From: Ulva prolifera
Lineage: Eukaryota; Chlorophyta; Ulvophyceae; Ulvales; Ulvaceae
Reading direction: 5' to 3'
Length of the DNA stretch: 64,000 nucleotides
Assembly: GCA_023078555.1 (NCBI GenBank)
Contig: CM041199.1
Location: forward strand, 6,329,315 to 6,393,314
The position numbers and the translations under genes are program-made. Positions 21,161 through 36,100 of the stretch are shown one piece after another (positions within the stretch are counted from its first letter, which is position 1; the number at the start of each line of letters is the position of its first letter). The notes under the pieces are model-generated. The model did no database searches, was not told the origin of the DNA, and saw only the letters and a program-made list of their open reading frames with translations.

Positions 21161-24100
21161 CTGCATGTTGCTCAAGCTGATTGATGACCTCGGGGCAGCG
21201 CCACCAGAGTTCACCAGTACATACTTAAGTGTGGACTGGTGAGCTTTGGTAGGCTTGCTCCAGGTGACACCTAGCTGATGCACCACGGAATGCGGCATGT
21301 CCACCTCCGGAACACACATTACACTAGGAGAATGGTGACATTCCGGGGCGGAACCGAAGGCGTTCCGCTGACAGAGGAACGTTCCTACGAGGCTCTTGAC
21401 CTTCCGCCCGCGTGCGTATGCTTCACAAGGACCGATGGTGGCGGAATGTCCTATGGCTTCCTTGGTGGCCGCGGAATGTCCTATGGCTTCCTTGGTGGCT
21501 GCGGAATGTCCTATGGCTTCCTCGGCAACAGCGCTGACATGATTGTGTGCTCTTCCATAGCGCGAGACAGGCCAATCAGTCTCCGCAGATGAAAAGGACT
21601 GGAAATCCATTGCGTACTGAGGCGAACGCAGCTGCGCACAAATAAAAACATTACAAACGAGCACATGGAAGAAGACAAACATCAACGAAGCTGCGCCCAT
21701 GTACGTCCAGCAGTCCGACTGCTCAGAGTTTGAGCTGGAACAAGTTTACAAAAGAGTTAACGGAGAAGACATACATGCATGTACACCAAAGGATATTGAA
21801 AAGGATTGAGCACTCATGCCTGCAGATCCGATGCCCACGTAAGACGAGGACGTGCCTGACAAGTTGGTGCTACTCTCCTTTAGGTGATCAAGCATGGACC
21901 GCGTTCAGAGGAGACAAATGGCGTGCTCCTGTCGCTGAGTGGTCAGTGTGGCATGTTACAAAAGAGTGAACGGGAGAAAACAAACACTGAAACCGAATCT
22001 CATCCGAACCAACTGCAACATACACTCACACACACACGAACACTACAACCGCACTCACAGCTCAGTCCGGCAGGATCGCGTCCTCCAGGCCCGCATCATA
22101 TCGCAACCCTTGCTCCCGAGAGATGACAAGCCCAGACTTGGTCAGTGTGGCACCGTCCATTCCGGTCTGAATCGATGCACGTGTGCCCAGTCAGCAACAT
22201 CGTGGAATGGTCGGTGCCTCACCGACCATTACGGCCCAGTCAGCAACGTCGTGGAATGGTCGGTGCCTCACCGACCATTACGGGGTCGAGTCATGCATGC
22301 GCTAGTCACCACTGCAGTGTCGATGGATAGCCCACGAGCATTGCATCTCGCCATCAACGATCTCTGGAGCGAGTATAGTATCAACGGAGCATCTTCCCAC
22401 AGCAATGTAAGCCAATTCATATGAGCTATTATAAACGTCCGGTGTCTCTCGTCGGCGTCGATATCGTCTCATGATAATGCATTTCTAGTTTATTTGTATC
22501 GACTCTCTTTGTATTTCTCTGGTACTGTCCTGACGTGCAGGGAGGCTAGCTGAAGGTTGACAGCATGTGGCACGAATAATGCTTGCGATTCATTTTTATA
22601 GCGTGGCATAACATGTCTGGCGTGGGTGGTGAGGGCGCTGCAGCTGTGGCCTGTCTTTAAGGCGATGGTCAGCCTGATCCTGGCGTGGCAGCACCCAGAC
22701 ATGAAGGGGGCAGAGGGCATAACAACACAGAAACACCAGGTGCCACTGTGCTGCGGCAACGATGGGCAGCACCACTGTCAACCCCGCTGCACTGCGTGGG
22801 GGGGCAGAGGGGGTAACAGCACAGAAACACCAGGTGCCACTGTGCTGCGGCAACGATGGGCAGCACCACTGTCAACCACGCTGCACTGCGTGGGGGGGCA
22901 GAGGGGGTAACAGCACAGAAACACCAGGTGCCACTGTGCTGCGGCAACGATGGGCAGCACCACTGTCAACCACGCTGCACTGCGTGGGGGGGCAGAGGGG
23001 GTAACAGCACAGAAACACCAGGTGCCACTGTGCTGCGGCAACGATGGGCAGCACCACTGTCAACCACGCTGCACTGCGTGGGGGGGCAGAGGGGGTAACA
23101 GCACAGAAACACCAGGTGCCACTGTGCTGCGGCAACGATGGGCAGCATCACTGTCAACCCCGCTGCACTGCGTGGGGGGGCAGAGGGGGTAACAGCACAG
23201 AAACACCAGGTGCCACTGTGCTGCGGCAACGATGGGCAGCACCACTGTCAACCACGCTGCACTGCGTGGGGGGGCAGAGGGGGTAACAGCACAGGAACAC
23301 CAAGTGCCACTGTGCTGCGGCAACGATGGGCAGCATCACTGTCACCCCCACTTCACTGCGTGGGGGGGCAGAGGGGGTAACAGCACAGAAACACCAGGTG
23401 CCACTGTGCTGCGGCAACGATGGGCAGCACCACTGTCAACCACGCTGCACTGCGTGGGGGGGCAGAGGGGGTAACAGCACAGAAACACCAGGTGCCACTG
23501 TGCTGCGGCAACGATGGGCAGCACCACTGTCAACCACGCTGCACTGCGTGGGGGGGCAGAGGGGGTAACAGCACAGAAACACCAGGTGCCACTGTGCTGC
23601 GGCAACGATGGGCAGCATCACTGTCAACCCCGCTGCACTGCGTGGGGGGGCAGAGGGGGTAACAGCACAGAAACACCAGGTGCCACTGTGCTGCGGCAAC
23701 GATGGGCAGCACCACTGTCAACCACGCTGCACTGCGTGGGGGGGCAGAGGGGGTAACAGCACAGGAACACCAAGTGCCACTGTGCTGCGGCAACGATGGG
23801 CAGCATCACTGTCACCCCCACTTCACTGCGTGGGGGGGCAGAGGGGGTAACAGCACAGAAACACCAGGTGCCACTGTGCTGCGGCAACGATGGGCAGCAC
23901 CACTGTCAACCCCGCTACACTGCGTGGGGGGGCAGAGGGGGTAACAGCACAGAAACACCAGGTGCCACTGTGCTGCGGCAACGATGGGCAGCACCACTGT
24001 CAACCCCGCTGCACTGCGTGGGGGGGCAGAGGGGGTAACAGCACAGAAACACCAGGTGCCACTGTGCTGCGGCAACGATGGGCAGCACCACTGTCAACCA

Positions 24101-27100
24101 CGCTGCACTGCGTGGGGGGGCAGAGGGGGTAACAGCACAGGAACACCAAGTGCCACTGTGCTGCGGCAACGATGGGCAGCATCACTATCAACCCCGCTGC
24201 ACTGCGTGGGAGGGCAGAGGCGGTAATTATAACAGCACAGAAACACCAGGTGCCACTGTGCTGCGGCAACGATGGGCAGCATCACTGTCAACCCCGCTGC
24301 ACTGCGTGGGGGGGCAGAGGGGGTAACAGCACAGAAACACCAGGTGCCACTGTGCTGCGGCAACGATGGGCAGCATCACTGTCAACCCCGCTGCACTGCG
24401 TGGGGGGGCAGAGGGGGTAACAGCACAGAAACACCAGGTGCCACTGTGCTGCGGCAACGATGGGCAGCATCACTGTCAACCCCGCTGCACTGCGTGGGGG
24501 GGCAGAGGGGGTAACAGCACAGAAACACCAGGTGCCACTGTGCTGCGGCAACGATGGGCAGCATCACTGTCAACCCCGCTGCACTGCGTGGGAGGGCAGA
24601 GGCGGTAATTATAACAGCACAGAAACACCAGGTGCCACTGTGCTGCGGCAACGATGGGCAGCATCACTGTCAACCCCGCTGCACTGCGTGGGGGGGCAGA
24701 GGGGGTAACAGCACAGAAACACCAGGTGCCACTGTGCTGCGGCAACGATGGGCAGCATCACTGTCAACCCCGCTGCACTGCGTGGGGGGGCAGAGGGGGT
24801 AACAGCACAGAAACACCAGGTGCCACTGTGCTGCGGCAACGATGGGCAGCATCACTGTCAACCCCGCTGCACTGCGTGGGGGGGCAGAGGGGGTAACAGC
24901 ACAGAAACACCAGGTGCCACTGTGCTGCGGCAACGATGGGCAGCATCACTGTCAACCCCGCTGCACTGCGTGGGGGGGCAGAGGGGGTAACAGCACAGAA
25001 ACACCAGGTGCCACTGTGCTGCGGCAACGATGGGCAGCATCACTGTCAACCCCGCTGCACTGCGTGGGGGGGCAGAGGGGGTAACAGCACAGAAACACCA
25101 GGTGCCACTGTGCTGCGGCAACGATGGGCAGCACCACTGTCAACCACGCTGCACTGCGTGGGGGGGCAGAGGGGGTAACAGCACAGGAACACCAAGTGCC
25201 ACTGTGCTGCGGCAACGATGGGCAGCATCACTGTCACCCCCACTTCACTGCGTGGGGGGGCAGAGGGGGTAACAGCACAGAAACACCAGGTGCCACTGTG
25301 CTGCGGCAACGATGGGCAGCACCACTGTCAACCCCGCTACACTGCGTGGGGGGGCAGAGGGGGTAACAGCACAGAAACACCAGGTGCCACTGTGCTGCGG
25401 CAACGATGGGCAGCACCACTGTCAACCCCGCTGCACTGCGTGGGGGGGCAGAGGGGGTAACAGCACAGAAACACCAGGTGCCACTGTGCTGCGGCAACGA
25501 TGGGCAGCACCACTGTCAACCACGCTGCACTGCGTGGGGGGGCAGAGGGGGTAACAGCACAGGAACACCAAGTGCCACTGTGCTGCGGCAACGATTGGCA
25601 GCATCACTATCAACCCCGCTGCACTGCGTGGGAGGGCAGAGGCGGTAATTATAACAGCACAGAAACACCAGGTGCCACTGTGCTGCGGCAACGATGGGCA
25701 GCATCACTGTCAACCCCGCTGCACTGCGTGGGGGGGCAGAGGGGGTAACAGCACAGAAACACCAGGTGCCACTGTGCTGCGGCAACGATGGGCAGCATCA
25801 CTGTCAACCCCGCTGCACTGCGTGGGGGGGCAGAGGGGGTAACAGCACAGAAACACCAGGTGCCACTGTGCTGCGGCAACGATGGGCAGCATCACTGTCA
25901 ACCCCGCTGCACTGCGTGGGGGGGCAGAGGGGGTAACAGCACAGAAACACCAGGCGCCACTGTGCTGCGGCAACGATGGGCAGCATCACTGTCAACCCCG
26001 CTGCACTGCGTGGGGGGGCAGAGGGGGTAACAGCACAGAAACACCAGGTGCCACTGTGCTGCGGCAACGATGGGCAGCATCACTGTCAACCCCGCTGCAC
26101 TGCGTGGGGGGGCAGAGGGGGTAACAGCACAGAAACACCAGGTGCCACTGTGCTGCGGCAACGATGGGCAGCATCACTGTCAACCCCGCTGCACTGCGTG
26201 GGGGGGCAGAGGGGGTAACAGCACAGAAACACCAGGTGCCACTGTGCTGCGGCAACGATGGGCAGCATCACTGTCAACCCCGCTGCACTGCGTGGGGGGG
26301 CAGAGGGGGTAACAGCACAGAAACACCAGGTGCCACTGTGCTGCGGCAACGATGGGCAGCATCACTGTCAACCCCGCTGCACTGCGTGGGGGGGCAGAGG
26401 GGGTAACAGCACAGAAACACCAGGTGCCACTGTGCTGCGGCAACGATGGGCAGCATCACTGTCAACCCCGCTGCACTGCGTGGGGGGGCAGAGGGGGTAA
26501 CAGCACAGAAACACCAGGTGCCACTGTGCTGCGGCAACGATGGGCAGCATCACTGTCAACCCCGCTGCACTGCGTGGGAGGGCAGAGGCGGTAATTATAA
26601 CAGCACAGAAACACCAGGTGCCACTGTGCTGCGGCAACGATGGGCAGCATCACTGTCAACCCCGCTGCACTGCGTGGGGGGGCAGAGGGGGTAACAGCAC
26701 AGAAACACCAGGTGCCACTGTGCTGCGGCAACGATGGGCAGCATCACTGTCAACCCCGCTGCACTGCGTGGGGGGGCAGAGGGGGTAACAGCACAGAAAC
26801 ACCAGGTGCCACTGTGCTGCGGCAACGATGGGCAGCATCACTGTCAACCCCGCTGCACTGCGTGGGGGGGCAGAGGGGGTAACAGCACAGAAACACCAGG
26901 TGCCACTGTGCTGCGGCAACGATGGGCAGCATCACTGTCAACCCCGCTGCACTGCGTGGGGGGGCAGAGGGGGTAACAGCACAGAAACACCAGGTGCCAC
27001 TGTGCTGCGGCAACGATGGGCAGCATCACTGTCAACCCCGCTGCACTGCGTGGGGGGGCAGAGGGGGTAACAGCACAGAAACACCAGGTGCCACTGTGCT

Positions 27101-30100
27101 GCGGCAACGATGGGCAGCACCACTGTCAACCACGCTGCACTGCGTGGGGGGGCAGAGGGGGTAACAGCACAGGAACACCAAGTGCCACTGTGCTGCGGCA
27201 ACGATGGGCAGCATCACTGTCACCCCCACTTCACTGCGTGGGGGGGCAGAGGGGGTAACAGCACAGAAACACCAGGTGCCACTGTGCTGCGGCAACGATG
27301 GGCAGCACCACTGTCAACCCCGCTACACTGCGTGGGGGGGCAGAGGGGGTAACAGCACAGAAACACCAGGTGCCACTGTGCTGCGGCAACGATGGGCAGC
27401 ACCACTGTCAACCCCGCTGCACTGCGTGGGGGGGCAGAGGGGGTAACAGCACAGAAACACCAGGTGCCACTGTGCTGCGGCAACGATGGGCAGCACCACT
27501 GTCAACCACGCTGCACTGCGTGGGGGGGCAGAGGGGGTAACAGCACAGGAACACCAAGTGCCACTGTGCTGCGGCAACGATTGGCAGCATCACTATCAAC
27601 CCCGCTGCACTGCGTGGGAGGGCAGAGGCGGTAATTATAACAGCACAGAAACACCAGGTGCCACTGTGCTGCGGCAACGATGGGCAGCATCACTGTCAAC
27701 CCCGCTGCACTGCGTGGGGGGGCAGAGGGGGTAACAGCACAGAAACACCAGGTGCCACTGTGCTGCGGCAACGATGGGCAGCATCACTGTCAACCCCGCT
27801 GCACTGCGTGGGGGGGCAGAGGGGGTAACAGCACAGAAACACCAGGTGCCACTGTGCTGCGGCAACGATGGGCAGCATCACTGTCAACCCCGCTGCACTG
27901 CGTGGGGGGGCAGAGGGGGTAACAGCACAGAAACACCAGGCGCCACTGTGCTGCGGCAACGATGGGCAGCATCACTGTCAACCCCGCTGCACTGCGTGGG
28001 GGGGCAGAGGGGGTAACAGCACAGAAACACCAGGTGCCACTGTGCTGCGGCAACGATGGGCAGCATCACTGTCAACCCCGCTGCACTGCGTGGGGGGGCA
28101 GAGGGGGTAACAGCACAGAAACACCAGGTGCCACTGTGCTGCGGCAACGATGGGCAGCATCACTGTCAACCCCGCTGCACTGCGTGGGGGGGCAGAGGGG
28201 GTAACAGCACAGAAACACCAGGTGCCACTGTGCTGCGGCAACGATGGGCAGCATCACTGTCAACCCCGCTGCACTGCGTGGGGGGGCAGAGGGGGTAACA
28301 GCACAGAAACACCAGGTGCCACTGTGCTGCGGCAACGATGGGCAGCATCACTGTCAACCCCGCTGCACTGCGTGGGGGGGCAGAGGGGGTAACAGCACAG
28401 AAACACCAGGTGCCACTGTGCTGCGGCAACGATGGGCAGCATCACTGTCAACCCCGCTGCACTGCGTGGGGGGGCAGAGGGGGTAACAGCACAGAAACAC
28501 CAGGTGCCACTGTGCTGCGGCAACGATGGGCAGCACCACTGTCAACCACGCTGCACTGCGTGGGGGGGCAGAGGGGGTAACAGCACAGGAACACCAAGTG
28601 CCACTGTGCTGCGGCAACGATGGGCAGCATCACTGTCACCCCCACTTCACTGCGTGGGGGGGCAGAGGGGGTAACAGCACAGAAACACCAGGTGCCACTG
28701 TGCTGCGGCAACGATGGGCAGCACCACTGTCAACCCCGCTACACTGCGTGGGGGGGCAGAGGGGGTAACAGCACAGAAACACCAGGTGCCACTGTGCTGC
28801 GGCAACGATGGGCAGCACCACTGTCAACCACGCTGCACTGCGTGGGGGGGCAGAGGGGGTAACAGCACAGGAACACCAAGTGCCACTGTGCTGCGGCAAC
28901 GATTGGCAGCATCACTATCAACCCCGCTGCACTGCGTGGGAGGGCAGAGGCGGTAATTATAACAGCACAGAAACACCAGGTGCCACTGTGCTGCGGCAAC
29001 GATGGGCAGCATCACTGTCAACCCCGCTGCACTGCGTGGGGGGGCAGAGGGGGTAACAGCACAGAAACACCAGGTGCCACTGTGCTGCGGCAACGATGGG
29101 CAGCACCACTGTCAACCACGCTGCACTGCGTGGGGGGGCAGAGGGGGTAACAGCACAGGAACACCAAGTGCCACTGTGCTGCGGCAACGATTGGCAGCAT
29201 CACTATCAACCCCGCTGCACTGCGTGGGAGGGCAGAGGCGGTAATTATAACAGCACAGAAACACCAGGTGCCACTGTGCTGCGGCAACGATGGGCAGCAT
29301 CACTGTCAACCCCGCTGCACTGCGTGGGGGGGCAGAGGGGGTAACAGCACAGAAACACCAGGTGCCACTGTGCTGCGGCAACGATGGGCAGCATCACTGT
29401 CAACCCCGCTGCACTGCGTGGGGGGGCAGAGGGGGTAACAGCACAGAAACACCAGGTGCCACTGTGCTGCGGCAACGATGGGCAGCATCACTGTCAACCC
29501 CGCTGCACTGCGTGGGGGGGCAGAGGGGGTAACAGCACAGAAACACCAGGCGCCACTGTGCTGCGGCAACGATGGGCAGCATCACTGTCAACCCCGCTGC
29601 ACTGCGTGGGGGGGCAGAGGGGGTAACAGCACAGAAACACCAGGTGCCACTGTGCTGCGGCAACGATGGGCAGCATCACTGTCAACCCCGCTGCACTGCG
29701 TGGGGGGGCAGAGGGGGTAACAGCACAGAAACACCAGGTGCCACTGTGCTGCGGCAACGATGGGCAGCATCACTATCAACCCCGCTGCACTGCGTGGGGG
29801 GGCAGAGGGGGTAACAGCACAGAAACACCAGGTGCCACTGTGCTGCGGCAACGATGGGCAGCATCACTGTCAACCCCGCTGCACTGCGTGGGGGGGCAGA
29901 GGGGGTAACAGCACAGAAACACCAGGTGCCACTGTGCTGCGGCAACGATGGGCAGCATCACTGTCAACCCCGCTGCACTGCGTGGGGGGGCAGAGGGGGT
30001 AACAGCACAGAAACACCAGGTGCCACTGTGCTGCGGCAACGATGGGCAGCATCACTATCAACCCCGCTGCACTGCGTGGGAGGGCAGAGGCGGTAATTAT

Positions 30101-33100
30101 AACAGCACAGAAACACCAGGTGCCACTGTGCTGCGGCAACGATGGGCAGCATCACTGTCAACCCCGCTGCACTGCGTGGGGGGGCAGAGGGGGTAACAGC
30201 ACAGAAACACCAGGTGCCACTGTGCTGCGGCAACGATGGGCAGCATCACTGTCAACCCCGCTGCACTGCGTGGGGGGGCAGAGGGGGTAACAGCACAGAA
30301 ACACCAGGTGCCACTGTGCTGCGGCAACGATGGGCAGCATCACTATCAACCCCGCTGCACTGCGTGGGAGGGCAGAGGCGGTAATTATAACAGCACAGAA
30401 ACACCAGGTGCCACTGTGCTGCGGCAACGATGGGCAGCATCACTGTCAACCCCGCTGCACTGCGTGGGGGGGCAGAGGGGGTAACAGCACAGAAACACCA
30501 GGCGCCACTGTGCTGCGGCAACGATGGGCAGCATCACTATCAACCCCGCTGCACTGCGTGGGGGGGCAGAGGGGGTAACAGCACAGAAACACCAGGTGCC
30601 ACTGTGCTGCGGCAACGATGGGCAGCATCACTGTCAACCCCGCTGCACTGCGTGGGGGGGCAGAGGGGGTAACAGCACAGAAACACCAGGTGCCACTGTG
30701 CTGCGGCAACGATGGGCAGCATCACTGTCAACCCCGCTGCACTGCGTGGGGGGGCAGAGGGGGTAACAGCACAGAAACACCAGGTGCCACTGTGCTGCGG
30801 CAACGATGGGCAGCATCACTGTCAACCCCGCTGCACTGCGTGGGGGGGCAGAGGGGGTAACAGCACAGAAACACCAGGTGCCACTGTGCTGCGGCAACGA
30901 TGGGCAGCATCACTATCAACCCCGCTGCACTGCGTGGGAGGGCAGAGGCGGTAATTATAACAGCACAGAAACACCAGGTGCCACTGTGCTGCGGCAACGA
31001 TGGGCAGCATCACTATCAACCCCGCTGCACTGCGTGGGAGGGCAGAGGGGGTAACAGCACAGGAACACCAAGTGCCACTGTGCTGCGGCAACGATGGGCA
31101 GCACCACTGTCAACCACGCTGCACTGCGTGGGGGGGCGGAGGGTATAACAGCACAGGAACAACAAGTGCCACTGTGCTGCGGCAACGATGGGCAGCATCA
31201 CTGTCAACCCCGCTGCACTGCGTGGGGGGGCAGAGGGGGTAACAGCACAGAAACACCAGGTGCCACTGTGCTGCGGCAACGATGGGCAGCATCACTGTCA
31301 ACCCCGCTGCACTGCGTGGGGGGGCAGAGGGGGTAACAGCACAGAAACACCAGGTGCCACTGTGCTGCGGCAACGATGGGCAGCATCACTGTCAACCCCG
31401 CTGCACTGCGTGGGGGGGCAGAGGGGGTAACAGCACAGAAACACCAGGTGCCACTGTGCTGCGGCAACGATGGGCAGCATCACTGTCAACCCCGCTGCAC
31501 TGCGTGGGGGGGCAGAGGGGGTAACAGCACAGAAACACCAGGTGCCACTGTGCTGCGGCAACGATGGGCAGCATCACTATCAACCCCGCTGCACTGCGTG
31601 GGAGGGCAGAGGCGGTAATTATAACAGCACAGAAACACCAGGCGCCACTGTGCTGCGGCAACGATGGGCAGCATCACTATCAACCCCGCTGCACTGCGTG
31701 GGAGGGCAGAGGCGGTAATTATAACAGCACAGAAACACCAGGTGCCACTGTGCTGCGGCAACGATGGGCAGCATCACTGTCAACCCCGCTGCACTGCGTG
31801 GGGGGGCAGAGGGGGTAACAGCACAGAAACACCAGGTGCCACTGTGCTGCGGCAACGATGGGCAGCATCACTATCAACCCCGCTGCACTGCGTGGGAGGG
31901 CAGAGGCGGTAATTATAACAGCACAGAAACACCAGGTGCCACTGTGCTGCGGCAACGATGGGCAGCATCACTGTCAACCCCGCTGCACTGCGTGGGGGGG
32001 CAGAGGGGGTAACAGCACAGAAACACCAGGTGCCACTGTGCTGCGGCAACGATGGGCAGCATCACTGTCAACCCCGCTGCACTGCGTGGGGGGGCAGAGG
32101 GGGTAACAGCACAGAAACACCAGGTGCCACTGTGCTGCGGCAACGATGGGCAGCATCACTATCAACCCCGCTGCACTGCGTGGGAGGGCAGAGGCGGTAA
32201 TTATAACAGCACAGAAACACCAGGTGCCACTGTGCTGCGGCAACGATGGGCAGCATCACTATCAACCCCGCTGCACTGCGTGGGGGGGCAGAGGGGGTAA
32301 CAGCACAGAAACACCAGGCGCCACTGTGCTGCGGCAACGATGGGCAGCACCACTGTCAACCACGCTGCACTGCGTGGGGGGGCGGAGGGTATAACAGCAC
32401 AGGAACAACAAGTGCCACTGTGCTGCAGCAGCGATGGGCAGCACCACTGTCAACCCCGCTGCACTGCGTGGGGGGGCAGAGGGGGTAACAGCACAGAAAC
32501 ACCAGGTGCCACTGTGCTGCGGCAACGATGGGCAGCATCACTGTCAACCCCGCTGCACTGCGTGGGGGGGCAGAGGGGGTAACAGCACAGAAACACCAGG
32601 TGCCACTGTGCTGCGGCAACGATGGGCAGCATCACTGTCAACCCCGCTGCACTGCGTGGGGGGGCAGAGGGGGTAACAGCACAGAAACACCAGGTGCCAC
32701 TGTGCTGCGGCAACGATGGGCAGCATCACTATCAACCCCGCTGCACTGCGTGGGGGGGCAGAGGGGGTAACAGCACAGAAACACCAGGTGCCACTGTGCT
32801 GCGGCAACGATGGGCAGCATCACTGTCAACCACGCTGCACTGCGTGGGGGGGCGGAGGGTATAACAGCACAGGAACAACAAGTGCCACTGTGCTGCAGCA
32901 GCGATGGGCAGCACCACTGTCAACCCCGCTACACTGCGTGGGGGGGCAGAGGGGGTAACAGCACAGAAACACCAGGCGCCACTGTGCTGCGGCAACGATG
33001 GGCAGCATCACTGTCAACCCCGCTGCACTGCGTGGGGGGGCAGAGGGGGTAACAGCACAGAAACACCAGGTGCCACTGTGCTGCGGCAACGATGGGCAGC

Positions 33101-36100
33101 ATCACTGTCAACCCCGCTGCACTGCGTGGGGGGGCAGAGGGGGTAACAGCACAGAAACACCAGGTGCCACTGTGCTGCGGCAACGATGGGCAGCATCACT
33201 GTCAACCCCGCTGCACTGCGTGGGGGGGCAGAGGGGGTAACAGCACAGAAACACCAGGTGCCACTGTGCTGCGGCAACGATGGGCAGCATCACTGTCAAC
33301 CCCGCTGCACTGCGTGGGGGGGCAGAGGGGGTAACAGCACAGAAACACCAGGTGCCACTGTGCTGCGGCAACGATGGGCAGCATCACTGTCAACCCCGCT
33401 GCACTGCGTGGGGGGGCGGAGGGTATAACAGCACAGGAACAACAAGTGCCACTGTGCTGCAGCAGCGATGGGCAGCACCACTGTCAACCCCGCTACACTG
33501 CGTGGGGGGGCAGAGGGGGTAACAGCACAGAAACACCAGGCGCCACTGTGCTGCGGCAACGATGGGCAGCATCACTATCAACCCCGCTGCACTGCGTGGG
33601 AGGGCAGAGGCGGTAATTATAACAGCACAGAAACACCAGGTGCCACTGTGCTGCGGCAACGATGGGCAGCATCACTATCAACCCCGCTGCACTGCGTGGG
33701 GGGGCAGAGGGGGTAACAGCACAGAAACACCAGGTGCCACTGTGCTGCGGCAACGATGGGCAGCATCACTGTCAACCCCGCTGCACTGCGTGGGGGGGCA
33801 GAGGGGGTAACAGCACAGAAACACCAGGTGCCACTGTGCTGCGGCAACGATGGGCAGCATCACTGTCAACCCCGCTGCACTGCGTGGGGGGGCAGAGGGG
33901 GTAACAGCACAGAAACACCAGGTGCCACTGTGCTGCGGCAACGATGGGCAGCATCACTATCAACCCCGCTGCACTGCGTGGGAGGGCAGAGGCGGTAATT
34001 ATAACAGCACAGAAACACCAGGCGCCACTGTGCTGCGGCAACGATGGGCAGCATCACTGTCAACCCCGCTGCACTGCGTGGGGGGGCAGAGGGGGTAACA
34101 GCACAGAAACACCAGGCGCCACTGTGCTGCGGCAACGATGGGCAGCATCACTGTCAACCCCGCTGCACTGCGTGGGAGGGCAGAGGCGGTAATTATAACA
34201 GCACAGAAACACCAGGCGCCACTGTGCTGCGGCAACGATGGGCAGCATCACTGTCAACCCCGCTGCACTGCGTGGGGGGGCAGAGGGGGTAACAGCACAG
34301 AAACACCAGGTGCCACTGTGCTGCGGCAACGATGGGCAGCATCACTGTCAACCCCGCTGCACTGCGTGGGGGGGCAGAGGGGGTAACAGCACAGAAACAC
34401 CAGGTGCCACTGTGCTGCGGCAACGATGGGCAGCATCACTGTCAACCCCGCTGCACTGCGTGGGGGGGCAGAGGGGGTAACAGCACAGAAACACCAGGTG
34501 CCACTGTGCTGCGGCAACGATGGGCAGCATCACTATCAACCCCGCTGCACTGCGTGGGAGGGCAGAGGCGGTAATTATAACAGCACAGAAACACCAGGCG
34601 CCACTGTGCTGCGGCAACGATGGGCAGCATCACTGTCAACCCCGCTGCACTGCGTGGGGGGGCAGAGGGGGTAACAGCACAGAAACACCAGGTGCCACTG
34701 TGCTGCGGCAACGATGGGCAGCATCACTGTCAACCCCGCTGCACTGCGTGGGGGGGCAGAGGGGGTAACAGCACAGAAACACCAGGTGCCACTGTGCTGC
34801 GGCAACGATGGGCAGCATCACTGTCAACCCCGCTGCACTGCGTGGGGGGGCAGAGGGGGTAACAGCACAGAAACACCAGGTGCCACTGTGCTGCGGCAAC
34901 GATGGGCAGCATCACTATCAACCCCGCTGCACTGCGTGGGAGGGCAGAGGCGGTAATTATAACAGCACAGAAACACCAGGCGCCACTGTGCTGCGGCAAC
35001 GATGGGCAGCATCACTGTCAACCCCGCTGCACTGCGTGGGGGGGCAGAGGGGGTAACAGCACAGAAACACCAGGCGCCACTGTGCTGCGGCAACGATGGG
35101 CAGCACCACTGTCAACCACGCTGCACTGCGTGGGGGGGCGGAGGGTATAACAGCACAGGAACAACAAGTGCCACTGTGCTGCAGCAGCGATGGGCAGCAC
35201 CACTGTCAACCCCGCTGCACTGCGTGGGGGGGCAGAGGGGGTAACAGCACAGAAACACCAGGTGCCACTGTGCTGCGGCAACGATGGGCAGCATCACTGT
35301 CAACCCCGCTGCACTGCGTGGGAGGGCAGAGGCGGTAATTATAACAGCACAGAAACACCAGGCGCCACTGTGCTGCGGCAACGATGGGCAGCATCACTAT
35401 CAACCCCGCTGCACTGCGTGGGGGGGCAGAGGGGGTAACAGCACAGAAACACCAGGTGCCACTGTGCTGCGGCAACGATGGGCAGCATCACTGTCAACCC
35501 CGCTGCACTGCGTGGGAGGGCAGAGGCGGTAATTATAACAGCACAGAAACACCAGGCGCCACTGTGCTGCGGCAACGATGGGCAGCATCACTGTCAACCC
35601 CGCTGCACTGCGTGGGGGGGCAGAGGGGGTAACAGCACAGAAACACCAGGCGCCACTGTGCTGCGGCAACGATGGGCAGCACCACTGTCAACCACGCTGC
35701 ACTGCGTGGGGGGGCGGAGGGTATAACAGCACAGGAACAACAAGTGCCACTGTGCTGCAGCAGCGATGGGCAGCACCACTGTCAACCCCGCTGCACTGCG
35801 TGGGGGGGCAGAGGGGGTAACAGCACAGAAACACCAGGTGCCACTGTGCTGCGGCAACGATGGGCAGCATCACTATCAACCCCGCTGCACTGCGTGGGGG
35901 GGCAGAGGGGGTAACAGCACAGGAACACCAAGTGCCACTGTGCTGCGGCAACGATGGGCAGCACCACTGTCAACCACGCTGCACTGCGTGGGGGGGCGGA
36001 GGGTATAACAGCACAGGAACAACAAGTGCCACTGTGCTGCAGCAGCGATGGGCAGCACCACTGTCAACCCCGCTGCACTGCGTGGGGGGGCAGAGGGGGT

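Noticed and set aside
20879-21700. A 273-codon minus-strand frame starting with a signal-peptide-like segment
   Set aside because: Only 20,924-21,160 matches the family exon, and a good acceptor precedes it. The upstream part contains a 30-bp minisatellite and is intronic by comparison with gene A.
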